Below, piece after piece: positions 1-8,300 of a stretch of 64,000 nt of DNA. The DNA lies in NCBI GenBank assembly GCA_002730875.1, contig PCBI01000010.1:62001-126000 (forward strand), given 5' to 3'. The translations under genes were made by a program, and so were the position numbers. The stretch comes from Spirochaetaceae bacterium (GTDB taxonomy: Bacteria > Spirochaetota > Leptospiria > Leptospirales > Leptonemataceae). The notes beneath the pieces are model-generated. The model made no database searches. It saw nothing but the letters and a program-made list of their open reading frames with translations, and was not told where the DNA came from. Each line of letters opens with the position of its first letter. Within the stretch, counting starts at the first letter, position 1.

Positions 1-397
1 CCGGGTGGTCTGATGGATTGCCGCCTTTCTTCAATACCTTTGTTCGTTGCACATCCAACAGGAATCTTTCCGGATTTCCTTCATAGATAGCTAGAACAAG
101 ATACGGACCGCTCTTGACAATGTACATGTATTCCGAAGGAACTATATAACCCAATTCGTGAAAGATCCCCCGTGTGTACATTGACTCGCGGGTAATTTTT
201 TCATACTCGAAGTCCCCGGCTTTCAGTTTCTTTGCATAGTCGGCTCCGCCCGAGGTATCCTCGCGGGGCAGAACGCTCTTTAGCATCCTGAGCAGATTGC
301 TTTCCAGCCTCTCCTTGTTGCCTGCTTCCGGGTCCTTTTTGCTGTCCAGGTAGGAGTCATAGTACTCCTCATCCAGTTTATTGCCCGGTTGCTCCAT
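1..397 (-). CDS. Hypothetical protein, 3' end outside the window
   Basis: An open frame runs leftwards from an ATG at 397 and leaves the window without a stop, giving at least 132 residues. The N-terminus is highly charged (MEQPGNKLDEEYYDSYLDSK) with no signal peptide or membrane segment. The middle part reads like a soluble alpha/beta protein (GYIVPSEYMYIVKSGPYLVLAIYEG). I do not recognise the family. It diverges from the FapA-like gene, leaving about 88 bp for both promoters; that gap holds an A/T-rich stretch and a small CCCGG/CCGGG hairpin. The start has no clear Shine-Dalgarno. Confidence 0.55.
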   Translation of the reverse strand, partial: MEQPGNKLDEEYYDSYLDSKKDPEAGNKERLESNLLRMLKSVLPREDTSGGADYAKKLKAGDFEYEKITRESMYTRGIFHELGYIVPSEYMYIVKSGPYLVLAIYEGNPERFLLDVQRTKVLKKGGNPSDHP

Positions 398-485
398 CTT
401 ATGTCCGGACTCACTGATTTGTGGGTGCGTAAAGGCCGTAAATATATACAAGAGTACGAGCATACCCCGGAATTAAACCGGGCCT

Positions 486-1946
486 GTGCGAAATCCAGTA
501 GAATTTGGGGGCGGATTGGAAACACCGGCGGAAAATGGACCTCGGAGAGAGGAGCTCAGAGCTGAACTTAATGTTCAGAACGATATGCTGGCTACCCTGC
601 GGTTACGCGGCCAGCCCGATCCGTCCTTTTCCGATACACGCATCTATCAGTTACTCAACGAGCACAACATAAAGGCGGGGGTGGACCAAACCGCCATCCA
701 GAAGGTGGTGAACCAGGTACGTAGCTCCATTGAGCCGATTCATCTGGAAGAGGTGGTAGCTCGCGGCAAACCGCCCGTGGCGGGAATCAATGGCACCTAT
801 CACCGACTGGTACGCGAATCGGACAAAGTGAATATCCGGGAAGATGGCAAAGCCGACTTTCGCAACATCCAGAAATTTGTCACGGTGGACAAGGGCCAGC
901 CGGTAGTGGAAATCATACCGGAAAGCCAGGGCACTCCGGGCCACAATTTATACGGGGAAGAACTGAAACCCGACCCCCCTGCCCCGGCTCCTCGAAAGCC
1001 AGGCAAAAACATCAGCCTGATGCCTGGTAGCCATAAATACATTGCGCGCATCCATGGCGTTTACGTGGACGATGGAAAGACCATCGACGTTAGCCCGGAA
1101 CTGGTAGTCGAGGGGAATGCCGGCCTGGAAACCGGCAACATCGAATATGACGGAAATGTTCGCATCCTGGGAAACATCGAACGCGGCACCCAGGTACGCG
1201 TCGGAGGCAATCTTTCCGTGGGCGGAACTATCGAGTCCGGCAATCTAAAGGTGGCCGGCGACATCGAAGTACAACATGGAATCAACACGGCCCGACAGGG
1301 GAGCCTCCAGTGCAGCGGAAGCATTCGCTCCACTTACATTGAAAACTCGGTAATCATTTGCGACGGCAGCCTGTATATAGAGAAGTCTATCCTGTCCAGC
1401 TACGTGATTTCGCATGAAAACATCGAGGTTTCGGGCCAGGGCTCAGCGCTGGCAGGAAGCGAAATCGTCTGCTATGGTAATCTATCTGTAGGCCATCTGG
1501 GAGGCAAGGCCGGATCGGTGACCCGGGTATTCATGGGAACGCATTACAAAAACACCAGACAATGGGAGCATTCGAAAAAGGAACTGGAAACCCTGGAAGA
1601 GCATATCAATTCTATGACCCACAAGTTGAAGCAATATCGCGACAAAGTGCAGCGCTATCGCGGCAATGTACCGGTTGCCCTCCAGGCCGAAATCCGCCAG
1701 GAGTTTCGCGCCTACAAAGAAGAACTGGCAAAACAAAGAAGAGCCACTTCTATCTTTAACTATTTATCCCATCACCGAAGCAATCCGCACCCGATTACGG
1801 TTACCGTTCGCGAAATGATCCATCCAGGCGCCGAGATTCGATACCACGGGCATACCGAGAAATTCAACCAGGAGTCTTCATCGGTGATCCTGGAATTCAG
1901 CCCCGAGGATCCAAAACCCGAAATGCGCGCATTCAAGAAGGCCTGA
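486..1946 (+). CDS. DUF342 / FapA-like polymer-forming protein
   Basis: A 486-residue protein of the DUF342 (FapA) family. The family motif VARGKPPVAGINGTYH lies near residues 91-106, followed by the conserved IIPESQGTPGHNLYGEEL and KPGKNI segments. Residues about 200-345 are a run of short glycine- and valine-rich repeats (GNVRILGNIERG, VGGNLSVGGTIESG) typical of a right-handed beta-helix. A charged coiled coil follows (about 360-400), then a small C-terminal beta domain. Family members have been linked to flagellar assembly or surface functions, but the exact role here is unknown. The first codon is GTG directly after an in-frame stop. A TTG ten codons later, preceded by GGGGGCGG, is a credible alternative start. 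Confidence 0.85.
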   Translation: MRNPVEFGGGLETPAENGPRREELRAELNVQNDMLATLRLRGQPDPSFSDTRIYQLLNEHNIKAGVDQTAIQKVVNQVRSSIEPIHLEEVVARGKPPVAGINGTYHRLVRESDKVNIREDGKADFRNIQKFVTVDKGQPVVEIIPESQGTPGHNLYGEELKPDPPAPAPRKPGKNISLMPGSHKYIARIHGVYVDDGKTIDVSPELVVEGNAGLETGNIEYDGNVRILGNIERGTQVRVGGNLSVGGTIESGNLKVAGDIEVQHGINTARQGSLQCSGSIRSTYIENSVIICDGSLYIEKSILSSYVISHENIEVSGQGSALAGSEIVCYGNLSVGHLGGKAGSVTRVFMGTHYKNTRQWEHSKKELETLEEHINSMTHKLKQYRDKVQRYRGNVPVALQAEIRQEFRAYKEELAKQRRATSIFNYLSHHRSNPHPITVTVREMIHPGAEIRYHGHTEKFNQESSSVILEFSPEDPKPEMRAFKKA

Positions 1947-2141
1947 GCCGGCTACGCCTCCTTCTGCACGGACCTTCACTCCTGGCGACACGCAGTGTTC
2001 CCATATTCGCTTTCAAAAAATCGATGGACGGAATGCGCACCCTGATAACAATATTCTTGCGGTGTTGCCAACGAAAGAAGGCAATCAGAACAATGGTAAT
2101 CTAAACACTCCTTACTTACCTATTCCCTCAAAACATGCTTT

Positions 2142-2164
2142 GCGATGCCGGTTACCCGCATCGC
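2142..2164. other. Short hairpin in the 271-bp gap before the RibD-like gene
   Basis: The gap 1947-2217 shows no convincing gene. Its only clear structure is the inverted repeat GCGATGC / GCATCGC with a 9-nt loop, about 50 bp upstream of the next start codon. It lacks a T tract, so it is not a typical intrinsic terminator. Confidence 0.35.
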
Positions 2165-2217
2165 AAGAAGGATTAGTTTGAAACTGGCGCGAAGCCAGAC
2201 CGATAAAGGAGTGTACT

Positions 2218-2757
2218 TTGAAAGAAATCGTTTATCATGTTGCAGTCTCGCTGGATGGATTTATTGCCGGCCCCGGCGGAGACGTTGCGGGCTTCCCGCA
2301 CACAGGCCCTCATGTGCAGGAATACCTGGATGCTCTTGGAGGCTACGATATGGCTATTATGGGCCGCAGGACCTATGAATTCGGCTATGCCTACGGCCTG
2401 AAGCCAGGAGCGAATCCGTATCCCCTTATGGAAACCTATGTGTTTTCTGCGAGCCTGGAATTGCCCGGTCCGCAGCAATGCGAAATCCATTGCATAAGAG
2501 ATGATTTCCTGGCGCAGGCGAAGAAACTAAAGCAAGGATCGGGTGGTCCAATCTATCTATGCGGCGGCGGCACGTTCGCAGGAACGCTAATGGAGAACGA
2601 ATTGGTGGATCGATTGATCTTGAAGTTCTGTCCGGTTAGTTTTGGTGCGGGCATCCCTCTCTGGCGCGCCGGAAAATGGGAACCCGTGCAGTGGTCCTTG
2701 CTCTCGAGCAAGGCCTACGAAAACGGAGTCCTGCTTCTGGAATACGAGCGAAAATAA
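2218..2757 (+). CDS. Dihydrofolate reductase-fold protein (RibD C-terminal family)
   Basis: A 179-residue protein with the N-terminal VAVSLDGFIAGPGGD signature and the nucleotide-binding segment YLCGGGTFAGTLMENELVDRL, both typical of the RibD C-terminal (DHFR-like) superfamily. It is a single stand-alone domain without the deaminase half of RibD, so it is probably an NADPH-dependent reductase of unknown substrate rather than the riboflavin enzyme. The start codon is TTG, supported by a good AAAGGAG at 2205-2211 with about 6 nt spacing. A strong GC hairpin follows the stop codon. It is not obviously in an operon. Confidence 0.85.
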   Translation: MKEIVYHVAVSLDGFIAGPGGDVAGFPHTGPHVQEYLDALGGYDMAIMGRRTYEFGYAYGLKPGANPYPLMETYVFSASLELPGPQQCEIHCIRDDFLAQAKKLKQGSGGPIYLCGGGTFAGTLMENELVDRLILKFCPVSFGAGIPLWRAGKWEPVQWSLLSSKAYENGVLLLEYERK

Positions 2758-2762
2758 CGGTA

Positions 2763-2781
2763 CGGCGCCCATTGGGCGCCG
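2763..2781 (+). terminator. GC-rich hairpin after the RibD-like gene
   Basis: The arms CGGCGCCC and GGGCGCCG enclose an ATT triloop, 5 bp after the stop codon. There is no T tract, so this may end or protect the transcript without being a classic Rho-independent terminator. Confidence 0.4.
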
Positions 2782-2869
2782 CCTGAACCGACCCCTGCTC
2801 CCATAAGCGCCGAGTAGCCAGGCTACAGAAGAACTGCGGCAGCCCGACCAGCTTCCAGGGAGAGCATGC

Positions 2870-3339
2870 CTATCGCATCTTTTGTCGCCAACGGCCCATA
2901 GCAAGAGCAAGCAGATACGATATCAGTACTCCGAGTCCACATCCAACCAGGCCTGGCCGTTACCACTGAGGCCGGCCAGCCCTACAGGAACCCTTTCCGC
3001 CGGGCCATCATAGACCAGGCGAAAGAGTAGAACAACGGCTCCCACAATCAGCAAATGGAGCGCATAGATGCGGAACCACCGAAGTAGGATCAAAACATTG
3101 GCCTGGCCTGTCTGTCCGACACGAATCCTGGGCCCGTACGCCAGGGCGATACTTAAGCCTGACAGAAAGACAAACAACTCGGCCGAATCAGACAGACCCG
3201 GGTGCAGATGTTTGATAGTTGGAACGAAGTAATAGATGCCGGCTAATTGCTGAGCGTGATTGATCAATATGGAGACGAGAGCGAATCCCCGCAAAAAATC
3301 TATGCGGGGATCGCGCGAACTGGAGGGTTCGAGTTTCAC
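2870..3339 (-). pseudogene. Remnant of an OpgC-like membrane acyltransferase
   Basis: From a GTG at 3339 the frame encodes the N-terminal part of an OpgC/acyltransferase-like integral membrane protein: RIDFLRGFALVSILINHAQQ, a SAELFVFLSGLS segment, and two further hydrophobic helices. It stops after 138 residues, whereas the family usually has about 350-400. Directly downstream, in another frame, lies what looks like the last helix and tail of such a protein (GVLISYLLALAMGRWRQKM), ending at a TAG at 2870-2872. The simplest reading is an internal deletion of about 200 codons plus a frame change. The gene should be inactive unless the short product has a separate role. Confidence 0.7.
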
Positions 3340-3411
3340 GATACCGCCATCCCTGAAAAAGCAAAGGACGCTCGAGACGATGAGCCTGTAACGCCGAGCT
3401 CCCGACCCGAA

Positions 3412-4647
3412 CTAGCGCTTCAGGCCCAGTTGATACTGTACGGTTTGCATTCTACCATTCACCATTTCGCGCCAGGATCCGTGCTTCTTATTCTGTACGA
3501 ATGTCCCTTCGCCGATGAGCTGGCCGCCAGGACCGTACAACTTCCAGGGACCGTTCTTGAAAATAGCCGACGTATGGAGTCGGTCTTCTTTCTGCTCGTA
3601 TTTTACCAGTCCCATGGAGAGAGGACCTTCGGCGGATTTTCGTCCGTTTTCGTATAGTACCGCGTACTTGGGCGAAAAGTCGTTCCCTTCGAAGCGAAAT
3701 TGATAAATGATGTTTCCCGATTTATCCCAGAAGGTCCACATTCCCCGACGAGCATGATCCCGGGGCCCCATGGCCATCTTTTGTCCGGTTTCGTAGTACT
3801 CGGTCCAGGTACCGTTTCGCTTTCCGGTGGTAGGATTATAGGAACCTTCCGTGAACAGCTTGCCATTATCGTGATAGATCTTCCAGGTTCCGATGCGCTT
3901 TTCGCATTTGGTCTTATCTCCGTCCGGAGGGCTCTGCAGGCAGGCCATGTCCGCCCGGTACTCCCCCGTTGCCATGGGTTCGCCGGTGGGGTGATAGAAT
4001 GTCGCGGGACCGTCTTTGAGGCCCTTTCGGTATTCCCCTTCGAACCCTTTGAAGACTTCCCCTTCCCGGGACTTCATGCATTCCGTCCATTGCCCCTGCT
4101 TATCGTCCTCAACGTAGGTTCCGCTGGAAATGCAGTCCGTATCCTGAGACAATCGCTCCTCCCAGGTTCCGGTCTTCTTCCCGTTGCGGTTCTGGCCCCG
4201 GGCCTTCCACTCTCTGGTTCCAGGAAAGTACAGGGTATCCTGGCCATTTTGCAGTCCGTCTTGATACATCACCTCGCGAATCATCTGACCTTCTTTGCTA
4301 TAGAAAGTCCACATACCTTCGCGCTTTCCAGCTCGATATTCGCCTTCGCCCAGCTTGCCGCCGCCGGAATAAAACTGTACCCAGGTGCCCTCTTCTTGTA
4401 GTTGCAGCATGCGCTTTTCATCAAAGCCTTCCGCATCCGAACAGGTTACGCCGGAAGGCAAAGCTACCGGACCTTTTTGTAAAATATCACCGGTATCTTT
4501 CTTGTAGTGTACACGGATGGTTTGAGAATTCTGACAGAAAATATCTACAATCTTACCCGGCTGGTTTTCATCCACCGAGGCAGTCTTGCAATGGACTACC
4601 GCCAGAATTACCAGCAGGGTCATACGAAACGACATGAGAAAACGCAT
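3412..4647 (-). CDS. MORN/YwqK-like repeat lipoprotein
   Basis: A 411-residue protein that begins with a signal peptide ending in a spirochete-type lipobox (LLVILAVVHC), so a lipoprotein. Almost all of the rest is repeats of about 20-25 residues of the form G-x-W-x-x-(Y/F)-(Y/F)-x-x-G-x-(L/K)-x-x-x-G, for example GTWVQFYSGGGKLGEGEY, GMWTFYSKEGQMIREVMY and GTWTEYYETGQKMAMG. This is the MORN_2 (YwqK-type) pattern, which forms extended beta-hairpin arrays. Leptospirales carry many such proteins. The function is unknown and the envelope location is inferred from the lipobox. It diverges from the next gene with only 28 bp between starts. A second ATG four codons in is possible. Confidence 0.8.
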   Translation of the reverse strand: MRFLMSFRMTLLVILAVVHCKTASVDENQPGKIVDIFCQNSQTIRVHYKKDTGDILQKGPVALPSGVTCSDAEGFDEKRMLQLQEEGTWVQFYSGGGKLGEGEYRAGKREGMWTFYSKEGQMIREVMYQDGLQNGQDTLYFPGTREWKARGQNRNGKKTGTWEERLSQDTDCISSGTYVEDDKQGQWTECMKSREGEVFKGFEGEYRKGLKDGPATFYHPTGEPMATGEYRADMACLQSPPDGDKTKCEKRIGTWKIYHDNGKLFTEGSYNPTTGKRNGTWTEYYETGQKMAMGPRDHARRGMWTFWDKSGNIIYQFRFEGNDFSPKYAVLYENGRKSAEGPLSMGLVKYEQKEDRLHTSAIFKNGPWKLYGPGGQLIGEGTFVQNKKHGSWREMVNGRMQTVQYQLGLKR

Positions 4648-4675
4648 AGGTAGAGAGGAACAAATACCCCGGAGA

Positions 4676-5383
4676 ATGGCAAGACTTTTCGGACAACTTG
4701 CTTTGCTGGCATTCTGGGCAGTGCGTTGCTCCGCCCCGGGCCCGGTTTTGGCCCCGGCGCAGGGCGAATTCGCTCCGCCGGGCCTTTACTCCATGCAGGT
4801 ACTGGACCACCGGTTCCGCGAAAACATCGCCGCCTATGTCAGGGTCCAGGACCAGGGTTCAGCCGAGATCTGGCAACTGTCGCGAGCCCGGGACGGAAAG
4901 CTTCGGCTGCTTCAGATGCAGGGCCAGGCCTACCGCGGGTCGGGATTTCCTCTTGCCTTCCGGCCGTCTAAATGCTTCTATTATGCGAAAGATACTCCGG
5001 AGGCGGACCGCGTTCCGCTGGAAGTTTTTACATGCGATCATCTGGCCGTTGCCTTTAGCCGTAGCCCGGCCTGTTCGGATTGCCTGGTTTCCGTTGCCTC
5101 CGACACAGAAATGGGCGCCGAGGATTCGGCTTTCCTGTATGGAAAGACACTAATTCCCGTTACCGGAAGCGGGTACCACGGCAAAAAAGTGGATGCGTAC
5201 AGCGACCATACTCAGGTATGGTACTGGGGCCTAACGCCCAATGGAGAGCAGGTGGCTACCGGACTGCAAACTCCGGCCGGCAAAGTCAGGACAGCGGTGG
5301 ATGGATTTGTCCAGGTCGCTCCGGGGCCAGGACCCGAAACCATACGATTTCGTCTGCCTGAAACAGGCGCCGACCTGTTTTAG
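4676..5383 (+). CDS. Hypothetical lipoprotein
   Basis: A 235-residue protein starting MARLFGQLALLAFWAVRCSAPGP, a short signal peptide with a lipobox-like FWAVRC. The frame stays open for 30 codons upstream, but those residues are charged and overlap the divergent gene, so I place the start at 4676. The mature part is beta-rich with several cysteines (CFYY, CDHL, CSDC) and no recognised domain. Several other lipoproteins in this window also carry extra cysteines. It faces the YwqK-like lipoprotein head to head, so the two may be regulated together. Confidence 0.65.
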   Translation: MARLFGQLALLAFWAVRCSAPGPVLAPAQGEFAPPGLYSMQVLDHRFRENIAAYVRVQDQGSAEIWQLSRARDGKLRLLQMQGQAYRGSGFPLAFRPSKCFYYAKDTPEADRVPLEVFTCDHLAVAFSRSPACSDCLVSVASDTEMGAEDSAFLYGKTLIPVTGSGYHGKKVDAYSDHTQVWYWGLTPNGEQVATGLQTPAGKVRTAVDGFVQVAPGPGPETIRFRLPETGADLF

Positions 5384-5515
5384 ATACCTAAGCCTGTGTA
5401 TTGAATTTGGGCGCCAGAGACACTAAAATGGACTAAACCGCGAACGCCGAACTTCCAAATGGCGATTCGCGAATGCTTGCAATTTATAAGAATATAGAGA
5501 ATCTGGATTATAGAT

Positions 5516-6358
5516 ATGCCAACTGTAGAAGACTATGTTAATCAGATCCGGGATCTGGCCATCATCCCCCCTGTACTGGTATCAGTACTGAGTCTGCCGG
5601 ACGATACAGACCTGTCCTTTGGCAAACTGGAAAATATGGTACAGTCCGACCAGGTACTGGTAGCGCGTATGCTCAAGCTGGCAAATTCGCCCTTTTACAG
5701 TCGCGGTAACCGCGTAACCGGAATTCGGCAGGTAATTACCCGACTGGGGTTTCGCACGGTTCGATCCATGGTGGCCATCGCGCTGGCTGACTCTATCTTC
5801 ATGCATGGTAACTATCGAAAGTTCAAGGATGAAGTGTGGACCCACTCCATAGCCACGGGCGTAGGAGCCCATTATCTGGCTCATGATTACAAACTAAAAG
5901 AATACGAAGACTTTGCCCTGGTGGCCGGTCTGCTATTGGACCTGGGGAAGGTTGTTCTGAACTCCCTGGACAGGAAAAAATACATTGAAGTACTGACTGA
6001 ATTCCTGGAAGAAGGACAGACCAGGGCCATTGAGGAAATCGAAGAAAAGAAGTTTGGAATCAAGTCGGAAGTAATCGCTGTTGAAGCAGCCAGAATCTGG
6101 CAACTACCGCCTTCTGTAGTCGAAATCCTGGAACAAAGGCCTCTGAAAATAGAAGAGCAAAAGGATTTGTCCAGGTTGCTGAATCTTGCCGATCTACTGG
6201 TTCGAAAACTGGGTTTCGGAAAGATGCAGTCGCACCACGAAAGCGAATTGGAACAGTACGCCGAGTATTACGGAATCACCCTTTCCGAAGAGTATCTGGA
6301 AGGAAAGAAAAAGCAAATCGAGGCCGACGGACTGTACCAGTTCTGTCTGAGCCTTTAG
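5516..6358 (+). CDS. HDOD domain protein
   Basis: A 280-residue protein made of an HDOD domain, a catalytically degenerate relative of HD phosphohydrolases used in bacterial signalling. Family motifs include the opening IIPPVLVSVLSLPDD, a segment LARMLKLANSPFYS-like (VARMLKLANSPFY), ITRLGFRTVRSMVA, and VAGLLLDLGKVVLN, where a true HD protein would have the metal-binding HD pair. The start ATG at 5516 is preceded by an A/T-rich stretch that may hold the promoter. It has its own gap on both sides and is probably monocistronic. Confidence 0.85.
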   Translation: MPTVEDYVNQIRDLAIIPPVLVSVLSLPDDTDLSFGKLENMVQSDQVLVARMLKLANSPFYSRGNRVTGIRQVITRLGFRTVRSMVAIALADSIFMHGNYRKFKDEVWTHSIATGVGAHYLAHDYKLKEYEDFALVAGLLLDLGKVVLNSLDRKKYIEVLTEFLEEGQTRAIEEIEEKKFGIKSEVIAVEAARIWQLPPSVVEILEQRPLKIEEQKDLSRLLNLADLLVRKLGFGKMQSHHESELEQYAEYYGITLSEEYLEGKKKQIEADGLYQFCLSL

Positions 6359-6449
6359 ACTCCCGTTTCTTCGCTGTAACTTCCTCGCTGTCGCTGGCTC
6401 CGGATAGATCCGAAATAAACGGAGCTAGCTCCGACTAAAAGGAAGAGAC

Positions 6450-7364
6450 ATGCACGAACTGGATGCCATTCAGTTAAACTTTAGCAGGGACAGCCTGCTC
6501 CTTCTTAACATTATTCTGGGTCTCGTCATGTTTGGCGTGGCCCTGGATCTTACAGTCCACGATTTTCGCCGATTGATCCGGGCTCCGCTGGCGCCCGTCA
6601 TCGGTCTCGTCAGTCAATTTCTCATTCTTCCGGCCCTTTCCTTTGGACTGATTCAGATCCTGGATCTGCGACCCTCCCTGGCGCTGGGAGTCATCCTGGT
6701 GGCGGCCTGTCCGGGCGGAAACATTTCCAACTTCATCGCTCATCTGGCTAAAGGTTCCACTGCTCTTTCGGTAAGCATGACGGCACTGTCCACGGCAGCG
6801 GCCATATTCATGACTCCGTTTAACATCGCCTTCTGGGCCAGCCTGGATCCCGGCACCCGCCAATTACTAACCGATCTAAGCGTAGACCCCCTGGAGCTCT
6901 TTGGCACGGTGGTGATGCTACTGGGCATTCCGCTGGCTCTCGGAATGTGGATTCATCATAAGTATCCGGCCCTGGCGCACAAACTCAGGAAGCCCTTTCG
7001 CATATTTTCGCTGATCTTCTTTGGCGGCTTCGTGCTGGCCGCTCTGGGCGCGAACTGGACTCATTTCATCAAATACATTGGCGCGGTCTTCGGATTGGTA
7101 CTGGTGCATAATGCTCTGGCTATTGCCATGGGCTACACCTCTGCTTTTCTGGCCCGACTGGAAGAACAGGACCGCCGGGCCGTCAGTATTGAAGTCGGAA
7201 TCCAGAACTCGGGCCTGGGACTGACTCTGATCTTTACGTTCTTCAACGGTAACGGAGGCATGGCCCTGGTGGCCGCCTGGTGGGGGATCTGGCACATCAT
7301 CGCCGGAATGACTCTGGCCTTTTTCTGGTCGAAGTATCCGCCCAAGGGGCAAAGCGTTAACTGA
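6450..7364 (+). CDS. BASS family sodium-dependent transporter
   Basis: A 304-residue integral membrane protein with about nine or ten hydrophobic helices, of the bile acid:sodium symporter (BASS) family. The family's discontinuous-helix motifs are present: ACPGGNISNF at residues 86-95 and EVGIQNSGLGL at 248-258. Bacterial members import organic anions, such as keto acids or pantoate, with sodium; the substrate here cannot be read from sequence. The ATG has a good AAGGAAG upstream. The next transporter gene begins 3 bp after the stop, so both are likely translated from one message. Confidence 0.85.
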   Translation: MHELDAIQLNFSRDSLLLLNIILGLVMFGVALDLTVHDFRRLIRAPLAPVIGLVSQFLILPALSFGLIQILDLRPSLALGVILVAACPGGNISNFIAHLAKGSTALSVSMTALSTAAAIFMTPFNIAFWASLDPGTRQLLTDLSVDPLELFGTVVMLLGIPLALGMWIHHKYPALAHKLRKPFRIFSLIFFGGFVLAALGANWTHFIKYIGAVFGLVLVHNALAIAMGYTSAFLARLEEQDRRAVSIEVGIQNSGLGLTLIFTFFNGNGGMALVAAWWGIWHIIAGMTLAFFWSKYPPKGQSVN

Positions 7365-7367
7365 TTC

Positions 7368-8162
7368 GTGGAACATTCCGACATCGTAACAGCCTTAATT
7401 GTCGTGGCTCTGATCGGGCCCGGGATCACCATCGCCGGGATTACCGGCTTTGGAGGCATGGTAATCACCCTGGCCGCCGGAAGCCTGCTTTTTACTCTGG
7501 ATGAGATATCGGCCGCGGCGTTGCTTGCCAACCTGCTGGTCAGCGCCTATGTGCTGGGAAGCGATTTGCACCATGTGAATCGACCGGTGATCTTTCGTTT
7601 GATTGTTCCTTTCATGGTGCCGGGGGTTATCGCCGGAGTCTTTCTGCGCGAGATGCTCATACCGTTGCCCGCCATGCTGGGAGTCTTTCTGATTCTGATT
7701 GTGCCCTATCGATTCTATCGCGAAAGAAAAGACCTTGCCTCTGGCAAAGAAGCGGAGCCCGACAATCGAAGCATGCATGAAAGAGGCCATCATGCGGCCC
7801 GTAGTATTGCCGGCAGATTGTGGACCGCGTCCGCCGGTTTTGTGCAGGGATGGATGAATACCGGCGGCCCATTGCTCGTTTACGGGCTGGCCCGAGCCGG
7901 ACTTTCGCCGCGTTCCTTTCGCGCTACATTGATGGCCATCTGGACCGTAATCAACACCGGAATCATGATCGGGCACGTGTTCTCCGGCGAATTCGGGCGA
8001 CCACAGCTATATCAGATGGCGTTCGTAATCCCTACTCTACCCATTTTCTACGGGATTGGAAATGCGCTGCATCATCGCATCCCAACCCGACAGTTTAACT
8101 CCGTCATTTATGGGCTGTTAACGATTATGGGGCTCTTTCTGGTAATACGCTCCGTTTCATGA
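7368..8162 (+). CDS. TauE/SafE family anion permease
   Basis: A 264-residue membrane protein of the TauE/SafE (DUF81) family. It has the two-fold internal symmetry of the family: GITIAGITGFGGMVITLAAG at the N-terminus and GFVQGWMNTGGPLLVYGL in the second half, each followed by hydrophobic helices. A charged loop (ERKDLASGKEAEPDNRSMHERGHH, roughly residues 123-146) separates the halves. Characterised relatives export sulfite, sulfoacetate or other organosulfur anions. The start is GTG, 3 bp after the stop of the BASS gene, which suggests coupled translation and perhaps a shared uptake and efflux theme. Confidence 0.8.
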   Translation: MEHSDIVTALIVVALIGPGITIAGITGFGGMVITLAAGSLLFTLDEISAAALLANLLVSAYVLGSDLHHVNRPVIFRLIVPFMVPGVIAGVFLREMLIPLPAMLGVFLILIVPYRFYRERKDLASGKEAEPDNRSMHERGHHAARSIAGRLWTASAGFVQGWMNTGGPLLVYGLARAGLSPRSFRATLMAIWTVINTGIMIGHVFSGEFGRPQLYQMAFVIPTLPIFYGIGNALHHRIPTRQFNSVIYGLLTIMGLFLVIRSVS

Positions 8163-8300
8163 TGCTCCGGGCCGGACAGTTAACTGGATGGAACATCGGG
8201 CCGCGAGCTTCAGCAAGGCCTGAACCATGCACCACGCCGTTGCAGTGGCGGTTCTGATGCATTGGCGACCTTGGTGCGTCCACCGCTTCGCTTCTGCGAA

